Assembly (NCBI GenBank): GCA_028015205.1
Contig: CM051514.1
Coordinates: 50,360,150 to 50,424,149, forward strand
DNA: 64,000 bases
Origin: Mytilisepta virgata
Lineage: Eukaryota > Mollusca > Bivalvia > Mytilida > Mytilidae
Direction: 5' to 3'
Numbering within the stretch: the first letter of the stretch is position 1; each line of letters starts with the position of its first letter. A program made the position numbers and the translations under genes. Positions 55,617-64,000 of the stretch are shown here, piece by piece. A model generated the notes under the pieces. That model was not told where the DNA came from and did no database searches. It saw only the letters and a program-made list of their open reading frames with translations.

Positions 55617-56224
55617 GTGATTCAGATTGAAAGTTTTAAAACCCGAACAAATCATCATAGATTTCAAAATCTAACAATTGTACTTTATTCCATTGAGTTG
55701 CGTAAAAAATAAAAATTGGTCAAGACTGGAAGAATCGGCCGTATTGCTCCCGTAAAGTCGTTTTTTATGACAAGAAAGATGATAACAAATTGAAAAGAAA
55801 TGGTTTAATGTGAGAAAACCAAAATAATTTTTCAACGATAAAGGTAGACAATTTGAAGCCTCGAGTTTAAATTTTATAATTTTCAAAAAAGCTTTATTGC
55901 CAATCAAAGGCGCCCTTTCGGGCAGTATAATCACTGATTTATTAACAACGCAGAGGATGGGGGTTGTAGGTACCCGTCAAACATGTTTAATCCCAGCACT
56001 GCTAAGTTTTTCTACAAAACCAAAGAATTTTGTCTTTGGGGGGGGGGGAGGGTAACTCCCTATATAAACCTATACGGAGCTGTGCTAAAAAAATGTGTGT
56101 GTTTTCCATGGTTTTTTGGTATTAATTCGGGGTATGTTTTGAAAAACTAATATTTATTCGGGTTGTATTTATACAAACTTTGAGTGTTTTTCGATTCCTC
56201 AAATATTTGTATATAAACATCAGT
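55617..56224. other. No gene recognised
   Basis: AT-rich with a G-run at 56040-56048. The minus-strand frame at 55671-55934 has no recognisable motif and no splice support. Confidence 0.4.
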
Positions 56225-56365
56225 ACATGTTACCAGGTTTTCTGCAAACGTATATCGTAAAATATCAGCCGCGAGACGAACGAGCCAAAAAGCTTCATAT
56301 TGTGTCAAGCGGCTTTAATATATTTTACAATATTTGTTTGAAGAAAACTTGATGATAAAATTATC
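56225..56365. mobile_element. Foldback/inverted-repeat element
   Basis: The left arm 'ggttttctgcaaacgtatat' plus 'cgtaaaatatcagccgc' pairs with the right arm 'gcggctttaatatattttac' plus 'aatatttgtttgaagaaaac'. The arms are about 40 bp at roughly 80 percent match, around a 35-bp centre containing 'gagacgaacgagcc'. Confidence 0.65.
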
Positions 56366-56857
56366 GTATTGTTAAATAATAGAATTTATTACTTTTCGAT
56401 GGCCATCCGCCTATAACCGGATGTTTTCCTGATATATTCGGGTCAACGTTGGGTCAAACATTATGACGTCGCTGATATATTCGGGTCAGTTCATATTAGG
56501 GTCAGGTCAACTCTTTACGACGTCACAGTGCCGAAATACGGGAAATTCTGAAGGCCTCAGCAGGTCGATATAGCCATAGGGAAATACGATAAGTATTAAT
56601 TTGGGTGTGGTTTTTGGATATGGCTGTTTTTTAATTACCTGACAGAGTTTTAAATCGCATGACTGGTAATGCATGCATGAATTGCACAACATTCTAACCC
56701 TGTCCACCAAATCTCATTTCTTGTTTCATTCCTTTCGGAGGTGACTTTCACTTATTGGTATTTTATTTTTTCTTCCTTCACGTAAAAATGATATGGCAGC
56801 ACGTGCTTCCATGCCTATGCATAGCCCCATTGGATACACACTAAAATTTATGGTAAC
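56366..56857. other. No gene called; CRE-like motif cluster
   Basis: 'gatatattcgggtca' occurs twice (56432 and 56475), and TGACGTC/GACGTCAC motifs occur at about 56463 and 56519. The minus-strand frame at 56507-56710 was not called; its start is not an ATG-supported gene start with other evidence. Confidence 0.4.
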
Positions 56858-57308
56858 TAGAGGCTAAGAGGGCTGAGCATGCATCGCTCACCTGGCAGAA
56901 ACAAGAATTGCCCATGGCGGCCATGTTTGTTGCATAATCTGGACAAAATTAGAAAAGTTTGTGAAAAAACCTCCCACAGATGCTTCTTGTCAAGTTTTGT
57001 TTCATTTGGCCAAGCAGTTTCAGAGAAGAAGATTTCTTTATATCAGCCTATCAGAAACAAACAAGAATTGTCCATGCTTGTCGTGCAGTCAGGATGAAAA
57101 AAATAATTTCATAAAAGACTTTCCATAGATGCTTCCTGTCTGACATTTTGGTTGACAGTTTTGGCCAAATAGTTCGAGATTTTTTTTTTAATCAACCAAT
57201 GAGAAACAAGAATTGCCTATGACCGTCATGTTTGTTACCCGATCGGGACGAAATGAGGAAACTTTGTTAAGAATCTTCTATATATGCTTCCTGTCAAGTT
57301 TAGTTCCA

Positions 57309-57385
57309 TCAGAGACATATATAACAACATATTGTTATATATGCCTCTGGTTTATATAACAACATATTGTTATATATGCCTCTGG
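57309..57385. repeat. Duplicated perfect hairpin
   Basis: 'catatataacaa' faces 'ttgttatatatg' at 57315-57342, flanked by 'cagag' and 'ctctg'. The block 'tataacaacatattgttata' plus 'tatgcctctggtt' then repeats directly. It is a small palindromic insertion duplicated in tandem inside a monomer. Confidence 0.8.
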
Positions 57386-57489
57386 TTCCATTGATTTCAG
57401 AGGAGATTTTTTTTGTTATATCAGCCAATCAGAAACAAGAACTGCCCATTGCGGCGATATTTGTAGTCCGATCGGAACTAAATGAGGAA

Positions 57490-58375
57490 ACTTTATATCA
57501 ATCAATCAATCAATCAATCATATAAATCATATTGATTTGTGACACATATAAACACAACACATACTAGCAAGTATGAACATATAAACATACGAAATCTAAA
57601 TCAATAAAATGACATTTGTTTATATGTCCCCTGGCCTCAGTGCTAATGACCGTTAAAAAAAAAAGGAACCAGTGTTTTCTACTTGCTGGAGTGTTAATGG
57701 ATTCAAAATATAATGATTTTTTTTCTTTATCGTCTTTAAAATCAAAATTAATTAAAGGGTTTTCTGTTTTGGTTTTCTCCAAATAGTTTTTTCGTATTTC
57801 TAAATTTCTTTCGCAATATAGCAGGAAATGTTTTTCATCTTGTACTAATTAAATTTTATACATAGACGATTTTCCCTTGGAATTTTTAAATATCTTCCTT
57901 TTTATATAAGGAGGCAATGATTACTTATTCTGAATTTAGCTACAAGTTTTTAAATTCAAAGCAGTTTGATTTCAAATAAAATTCACTATTTAGAGATTGT
58001 TTCAACGATTTATATGAAAACAGTTTGCTGTTCATATCTATCTCTTCAAGTTTTTTTTGTTGTACATATCTTTATTAAATTTCTCAAAAGTAGATTTAAG
58101 GTTTTTTCTCACTCTATGTTTTTGGTTATCAGTGATATTACTAAAATCTGTTACATCTAAGCCAGCTTCTTTAGCTATTGATTTTACATATGTAAACCAA
58201 CAGTATACTCCCATTGAGTCTAGTTGTTTAGTTAGTAGAAAGGACTCATCTAATAATGGATTATTTTTTCCATTTAGTAATCTAGTTAAGTACAATAATG
58301 TTTGAGTCTTTATTTGGAGTTCCAAGGGATACCTCACTAGCTCAGTTCTAACTGCTATATGTTAAAGGACCCCCC
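57490..58375 (-). mobile_element. 5'-truncated LINE (C-terminal end and microsatellite tail)
   Basis: On the minus strand 58038-58337 encodes RYPLELQIKTQ, MGVYCWFTYVKSIAKEAGL and NLKSTFEKFN, a layout seen in mollusc non-LTR ORF2 C-termini. Further downstream 57740-57840 reads, across frames, DEKHFLLYC-like and ERNLEIRKNYLEKTKTENP, matching the terminal zinc-knuckle region. The element ends in (TGAT)n (about 57499-57520), a typical 3' tail. It is 5'-truncated near 58365 and frameshifted, so inactive. Confidence 0.75.
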
Positions 58376-58657
58376 TCCCCTTATATGCTTCCAGTCAAGT
58401 TACGTTCCATTTGTCCAGGCAGTTTCAGAGAAGACTTTTTAAAACTCAGCCAATCAGAAACAACAATTGCTCATGGCGGCCATGTTTGTTGTCAGGTCAA
58501 GACGAAATGAGCAAAGTTTATAAAGTACCTTACATAGGTGCTTCCTGCCAAGTTTAATTCTATTTGGCCTAGTGGTTTCAGAGGAGAAGATTAAAATGTG
58601 AAAAGTTAACAGACGGACGCCAAGTGAGGACAAAAGCTCTTTTGGACAGGTGAGCTA

Positions 58658-59709
58658 AAAAGGACTTCAGTTTTCCAATTACTAACTTCCCCTTTCGTGA
58701 CGGATACGTGCCTACGGTGTACATATCACACCTTGTACGATTTGAACGAGCGAAACCATACGATTGCTAAAACAGTTCTACTACAGGTTATAGATTTCAA
58801 AAGCCTGTTAATCTTTTAAAATGTCTTGTAGTATAGATATTAACACCTTTTAGTTAAATACCTGACTTCTAGAAAAGCAATTATCATGAACTGATTTCCC
58901 ATACTAGTTTCTATAATGCAAAAATCTCGCTAATAACCCACAGAAACTTGGTAGTTACTTAAGATCTTTTCACAGTAAGGGCTACAAATGTGAAATTTTG
59001 TGTAATTCTGTAAAAATAACTTTTTCTCCCAATGACTTGAAGACTTTAAATTTATACTGGCCTCTCACGAATACTGCCACTTTCTACTGAACTCTATGAC
59101 GAGATAGCAATAAACCTCTTATGGGAGTGTTATTTCTGACTTTTTCGTTTAGTAGAGCGACAGTATCCGACCTGCAGCTATGAGTCTTAGTTTATTTTAC
59201 AGTTAAAACGAGCACATTCTGACTCTGCTATCTAAATCATGTACCGTCTAACCTAAGTTTTCAGTTCTAACAAGCGGTCACCTTGTTGTTAATTATACTG
59301 TATTGGCTTTTAGAGTATATTTTTACACTAGAGTATCAGGATAGATATATAAAGGGGGGGGGGTACCCATAACTCCGGTTTAACTCAACCACTGTTGTCT
59401 GTACCAAGTCAGTATATATACTGACTCTCTGTTGTGTTTATGTTTGTGTATTGTGCTCTTTTATGTTTTTTTGTCCGGGGTGCTATCTGTTGGGCAGCTT
59501 TGATTGATTGGTATGTCATTGTTGATCTCTCCTGTTCTCCATTTTGTTGTTCAGCTTCAACGGTTAAATTTTCTTTTGTTTCTAGTAAATTGACATATTA
59601 AGTTATACATATGTTTGGAAGCTATTATATAAATTAACACACACAATATATCTCCATTTGAAAATCTTTTATTTTGATTTGGTAGTTTGATAGTTGAGTT
59701 ATAAATCAG
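58658..59709. other. No gene; palindrome and G-run
   Basis: Upstream region of the small CDS. A G-run at 59356-59364 and a 20-bp palindrome at 59407-59426 are present. 'ctattatataaatt' at about 59620 is a TATA-like stretch 80-90 bp before the CDS start, a weak promoter candidate. Confidence 0.4.
59407..59426. repeat. 20-bp perfect palindrome
   Basis: AGTCAGTATATATACTGACT is fully self-complementary. Function unknown. Confidence 0.85.
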
Positions 59710-59997
59710 ATGTTTATCACAGAGATCGAGATTACTTCAACCCTGGCTCTTGTGAACGGGAAGTTGACAGTCATCACAAAAAGTTACTGTCTTGGAATCT
59801 GCATGTTTATAACTGGTGGATATATTATTTGGGTGACTATTTCTCCCTACATCATCAAACAGCAAAAAGCCACGAACATCCAACACATAACAAAACAAGC
59901 CTTGTCTAGAAAGGTATCCACGGAGGGAATCAAAGTTCTTTCAGAAAACAATACCAAAACCGGGTCAGGACCCTCGTCGCAGTGTGCAATTCATTGA
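59710..59997 (+). CDS. Small single-pass membrane protein (95 residues), unidentified
   Basis: ATG at 59710 opens a 95-codon frame to TGA 59995-59997. A TGA in the same frame lies 15 bases upstream, so the ATG is the likely initiator if unspliced. Residues about 26-49 (from YCLGICMFITGG to ISPYII) form one hydrophobic segment. It is preceded by a Lys-containing N-terminal stretch and followed by a basic, polar C-terminal tail (KQQKAT.., KTGSGPSSQC). Codon use is richer in GC than the surroundings. I do not recognise a family. It could also be one exon of a larger gene. Confidence 0.5.
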   Translation: MFITEIEITSTLALVNGKLTVITKSYCLGICMFITGGYIIWVTISPYIIKQQKATNIQHITKQALSRKVSTEGIKVLSENNTKTGSGPSSQCAIH

Positions 59998-60416
59998 CCG
60001 GCAAACAGGGTGTGGCTGCACGACAGATCCAAAAATTGCTTACACGCCACAACTCATTATCTGCAGACAAAATATAAAATCATTCCCTTTTGTAGAAGTC
60101 AAGAAAACTTTGACGAAAGTTTCCTACCCAAGGTCTTTCGGATGAACGGACAGACGGACGGACGGACGGAAAGAGTCAAGCGGTTACTAGAACTGCTTTC
60201 GTCGTTGGTGACGCAGGTTAAAATGAGCAACATAGAAGTCAGGACAGTCTGAAAGATTTTTAAAGCAATACCCATGCAGTCATTAAAATGGTTTCTTACA
60301 ATGAACGTCAGAGGAGTTGCAACACCAAGAAACCTCAAATGGCTATAATTCACATGGAACCCAGTGACCAGGCTATGGCTATACACATGCACAATTCTGA
60401 AAAATATATCCATAGA
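59998..60416. other. No further gene seen
   Basis: Likely 3' untranslated region of the small CDS. A (GACG)n-type stretch 'gacagacggacggacggacg' at about 60150-60168 is a short microsatellite. Confidence 0.4.
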
Positions 60417-60485
60417 TTAGAACATCCAACCGAGATACATATCAAATGGCTATAATTCAGGAAAAAAATCATTGGACAAGAAAAG

Positions 60486-60520
60486 CCTGGGACTATTATA
60501 CTTGGTATAATAGTCCCAGG
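60486..60520. repeat. Perfect 16-bp hairpin inserted in a tandem unit
   Basis: CCTGGGACTATTATAC, loop TTG, GTATAATAGTCCCAGG. It is bracketed by direct copies of 'aaaagcct' and interrupts the tandem unit, which reads straight through in neighbours. Confidence 0.85.
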
Positions 60521-60769
60521 AAAAGCCTACTAATAATTCAGGAAAATTCAATGGACCATAAAATACCTGACATGCATATTGAACGGCCATAATTCATGAA
60601 AGATTGCTTGAACAGACAGACTACTGATGTAAACATCAAATGTCTACAGTTCAGGGAAAAAAATCAATGGAATGGAATATCCTTTATATGCACATTAAAT
60701 GGCCACAATTCATTAAAAATTTAATGGACTGCAACAGCCTACTGATATACACATAAAATGATTATAATA

Positions 60770-60922
60770 AAACGTATCACAAAATACCGAAATAAATTTG
60801 ATGCACTGTATGGCCATTTCGTTGACTGACAACTCACCAGCGGTGCCCGAGATCAAAATATTGGAAAACCGGTTAAAGATATAATGATGAATTAATAAGC
60901 ACAACCATCAAAAATCAAAACA
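60770..60922 (+). repeat. Dispersed ~150-bp repeat, second copy
   Basis: Near-identical to 29548-29700 in the same orientation ('aaataaatttgatgcactgt', 'tttcgttgactgacaactca', 'gttaaagatataatgat'). Here it interrupts the degenerate ~80-bp array, so it moved in after that array formed. Confidence 0.75.
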
Positions 60923-61290
60923 ATACAATTCAGGCAAAAATCAATAGACTGGAAAATCCTACTGACATACATATGATATCCTTGATATCTGATATCTGAT
61001 AGGCATATTAATTCTATAATTATGGAAAACTCAGTGGACCATAACCTTATACCGAGATTTACATCAAGTAAAATAATTCAGGAAAAATTAGTAGACTAGA
61101 CCTGATATACACATCAGATTGAAACAATTTGGGAAAAATGGACCAGAACATTCTACTGATAAACACATCAAATGGCTATAATTTGGAGAAAAAAATCAAT
61201 AGACCAAGCAACCTTACCCATTCATACATTAAGTGATCATAATTCGGGGGGAAAAAATGGACCAGGAAATCTGACTCATATACATCGAGG

Positions 61291-63042
61291 TATAAAACTA
61301 CCAACTTTCATATATGTTACAGTCTATATCCAAGGTTACAATGAATGATATGAAAAGGTACTTTAGGGCATGGCTAACATTTCTAAGCCAAAAAGAACAA
61401 AGAAGTTACTCTGGTCAAACCGATCCAAAATTTATTGGCTAGTGAAGTTGTAGAAGGGTTGTTCATATGTAAAAAAGTTAAATTCTAAATATGTCATATG
61501 GCAAAGCGACGAGAAGAACATGGATTGCTCCCTAGGTATATTTGTCCCCTTTTTTACAGAGTATTAGAGAACTCGGTCTGATTACAAAAGGCCAATTTAT
61601 ATTTTAAACTTGCGAACAGTCAAGGCTAACATTCAGATGAAGAATCTGGAAATCAAAGTATCAACATATTTATTTGCCTTATAACAATATGGTCAATTAT
61701 TAACAAAAAAGATCCATCAAATATATACATGATTATGTAAATTACCGGTATAACATGATCACATGATTAATATGGCAATTAAATCTATATCACATAATTA
61801 AAACAGAAAAATGTATTATTATAAACAGTACAAGTGTACATATAACCAGTAAATGAACTTGCCATTATAGAATAGAGAATGGAAACGGGGAATGTGTCAA
61901 AGAGACAAAAACCTGACCAAAGAGCAGAAAACAGTATAAGTGATATGTGTATGAAAAAAATTCATCAAACTTATATTTGGAGGTCTTTACAAAATAAAAA
62001 ACAAATGCTTGTAGATCTGAGCAGATTGATGTAGGTGTATATATATGATAGAAATTAAAACATGAGATTTGTTATATAGTCTGAGGTGACCATCATGTTA
62101 CTTATATCTTTCACACAGAAGAAATCAAGTATTGATATGAATTTAAGGGAGGTAAGTGGAACAATATACCAGAGCCAAGTCTTTAAGGCCAAAACAAAAT
62201 ATATGTCTGTTTTAGGTTACATTGTGACAAAAAAATAGGGTAGGTACGTAGACAAAATCATTTTATTTTGAAAAATTATTTTATATAGACCCCTATGGGA
62301 GAAAAAAATGGTCAACAGATGTTTTATTAGGGAAATAATTATATCAGCGACATTTTTGTCCTAAAGTGGGAATAAAATGGGTTAGGATAGCCACAAAAAA
62401 TAGGGTAACCTCAAATACAAATATATTTTTTTTTTACCAACTATTTATAATATACTTGAAAGTGTGGGTGTCCGGAAAAACCTGGGCTGATACATTGGAT
62501 CCACTGAAGCATCTAAGCTTATTCGGGAAACTCCAGTGTCAGGTGAGTATGTTTCTAACATCATTTTTATTCTCAAGTTTAAAAGAGTTGAATGTTTCTA
62601 CATAATCAGTGACATCAAAACAATCAAAAATGAATGTAGAAAATTGCCTGTTCAATTGGTGCCCATTTACCTTTAGTTTCAAGTGAACTCGGCAGATGTG
62701 GGAATGACAGTGATATGGCATATTAGCATTATATGTTGTTATAACACTTGAATCCGGGTTATCTACCTCTGATGTGAATTAACAGAAAATTTGCTTCTGC
62801 TAGCTACCGACAAGTTATTGAATTTCATAAATACCAATGGTATAAGTACATTTATAATAGAATACCTACATCAAATGGACAGACTACTGATATGTAAAAT
62901 AATAGAATACGAACATCAAATGGACAGACTACTAATATGTAAAATAACAATGATAATTTTTAGTACAAATAATATAATTATTACTGCAGATTTACGATAT
63001 TTTGTTGGTTACCAATTTTTGAGGTTTTTATAAGCATTGTGA
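61291..63042. other. Non-coding; two small repeats
   Basis: 61866-61935 reads 'agagaatggaaacggggaat' and 'gtgtcaaagagacaaaaacc', resembling the start of a common mytilid dispersed repeat. 62866-62945 holds two copies of a ~41-bp unit, 'acatcaaatggacagactac' with 'atatgtaaaataa', related to the 60.4-61.3 kb array. No gene is supported. Confidence 0.45.
62866..62945 (+). repeat. 41-bp tandem duplication
   Basis: 'catcaaatggacagactact' followed by 'atatgtaaaataa' occurs twice in tandem, nearly identical. Confidence 0.85.
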
Positions 63043-64000
63043 ACAAGAGGCTCCAAAGAGCCTGAATCGCTCACCTGTTATCTTTTGTGTACCAGTAGAT
63101 GTGGCATCAATGATTATTTTTGCTATCTAATGTATACCATTGCAATTTTCTCCTTAATATTGATGTGTACAGCTAAAATATAGAATCCTGAACCCAAACA
63201 GATATACAGTTGCTATGGACTTTTCAATGGCATTGACTCTTTACCTTCAATTTTGACTTGAACAGGTAAATTGTAGGGTCCTGAACCCAAATACATATGG
63301 TTGCTATGGACTTTTTCAATGACCTTGAGCCTTGACCTTACTTTTTGACTTGTACAGGTAAATTATAAGGTCCTTAACCCAAATATATATGGTTGCTATG
63401 GACTTTTTCAATGGCACTGACTCTTGACCTTCCATTTTGACTTGAACAGGTAAATTGTAGGGTCCTGAACCCAAATATATATGGTTGCTAGGGACTTTTT
63501 TTATCGGTTGCTACAGACTTTTTCAATCACCTTGTCCCTTGACGCTCCATTTTACTTGAACAGCTACCATTTAATTTATTTCAAGTAACATCCTAAACAT
63601 CTGTGACAATATGTTAGACAATTATTTTCTGTTTACATGTAAATAATCTTTCAAGTGCAAAAACTCCTATAAGGGGGTCAATTGACAATTTTTGTCATGT
63701 TGACTTATTTGTAGATCTTACTTTGCTGAACATTTTTGTTGTTTACATTTTGTCTTTATCTATAAAAATATTCAAGATAACAACCTAAAACTGCAAAATT
63801 TCCTTAAAATTAACAATTCAGGGGCAATAACCAAACAAAGGGTTGTCCGATTCATCTGAAAATTTCATGGCTGGTAGATCTTGACCTGTTGAACATTTTT
63901 ACCCCATAAGTTTTGCTCTAAATGCTCTGATTTTTGAGATATAAACCAAAAACTGCATTTTACCCCTATGTTCTATTTTTAGCCATGGCGGCCATGTTTC
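63043..64000 (+). mobile_element. Hairpin-ended family member, running off the window end
   Basis: The left end 'caagaggctccaaagagcctg' (GGCTC..GAGCC hairpin) with 'aatcgctcacctg' is intact. The body has about four ~110-bp monomers ('tatggttgctatggactttttcaatg', 'gacttgaacaggtaaatt') at about 63180-63560. It then has a unique module (63650-64000) that matches, in opposite orientation, 23950-24320. The right end lies beyond this window. Confidence 0.8.

Larger units (their letters stand above)
56858..58657 (+). mobile_element. Hairpin-ended family member with a nested LINE
   Basis: The left end 'tagaggctaagagggctgag' and 'atcgctcacctgg' is somewhat decayed. The right end is 'cggacgccaagtgaggac', 'aaaagctc' and 'acaggtgagctaa'. 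Four ~150-bp monomers ('aacaagaattgcccatg', 'gcttcctgtcaagtt', 'cagtttcagagaagaagat') can be followed. The third is interrupted at about 57490 by a LINE and resumes at about 58375. Confidence 0.78.
60417..61290 (+). repeat. Degenerate ~80-bp tandem repeat, about 10 units
   Basis: Units follow the pattern 'catcaaatggctataattca', 'ggaaaaaatcaatggacca', 'gaaaagcctactgatatac'. Identity between units is low, indicating an old array. It is interrupted by the dispersed repeat at 60770-60922 and by a short hairpin at 60486-60520. Confidence 0.7.

Noticed and set aside
56507..56710. 67-residue minus-strand frame
   Set aside because: No splice or initiator support and situated in repeat-like sequence with duplicated 'gatatattcgggtca'.

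Overview
This is eukaryotic, intron-rich, AT-rich, repeat-laden DNA. The dispersed families point to a bivalve mollusc, most likely a mytilid mussel. These are a tRNA-headed SINE, a family beginning with a short 'GGCTCT..AGAGCC' hairpin and ending '..AGGTGAGCTAA', DIRS/Ngaro-type and Penelope-type retroelement pieces, and LINE tails. The species call is inference from repeat types, not a database match. I see no rRNA, tRNA or CRISPR.

The gene content is sparse. The clearest host genes are two paralogous, single-exon, RING-less B-box/beta-propeller (TRIM-like) genes at 20324-22030 and 28198-29352. They lie in a direct segmental duplication (about 19421-22030 versus 25866-29352). The first copy has both B-boxes and the coiled coil but an in-frame TGA at codon 194. 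The second has lost exactly 184 codons (second B-box plus coiled coil, including the place of that TGA) and is open throughout. A 95-residue single-pass membrane protein may be encoded at 59710-59997. Three splice-bounded exons are proposed on the minus strand (15546-15730, 46957-47055, 52213-52258), so part of the window is probably intron of minus-strand genes.

Most of the rest is mobile or tandem DNA. The standout is a 4859-bp tyrosine-recombinase-class retrotransposon (38801-43659). It carries an intact 871-residue SAM/gag-like/CCCH/RT/RNase H ORF and the split direct repeats of the Ngaro/PAT group (A1 - ORF - B1 A2 B2). No recombinase gene is visible. It inserted without target duplication at an AAT trinucleotide inside another repeat, and the uninterrupted site can be read from a neighbouring monomer.

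Layout: 1-5.7 kb SINEs, a 157-bp inverted-repeat element and a tandem-cored element; 5.7-8.0 kb element with twelve ~166-bp monomers; 8.1-9.0 kb short palindromic AT repeats; 9.1-13.5 kb fifty-copy 86-89-bp satellite with a 1404-bp higher-order duplication; 14.5-19 kb elements and one exon; 19.4-29.4 kb duplicated TRIM-like locus with insertions; 29.5-34.4 kb arrays and a Penelope-like relic; 36-45 kb SINEs and the YR retrotransposon nested in an older element; 45-53 kb minisatellite, poly-G, exons and elements; 53-59 kb LINE and Penelope relics, foldback elements and a LINE nested in an element; 59.7-64 kb small CDS, degenerate tandem repeats and an element running off the window end.

A recurring theme is that three sequence-unrelated repeat families share one plan: a short hairpin at each end enclosing tandem ~145-190-bp monomers.
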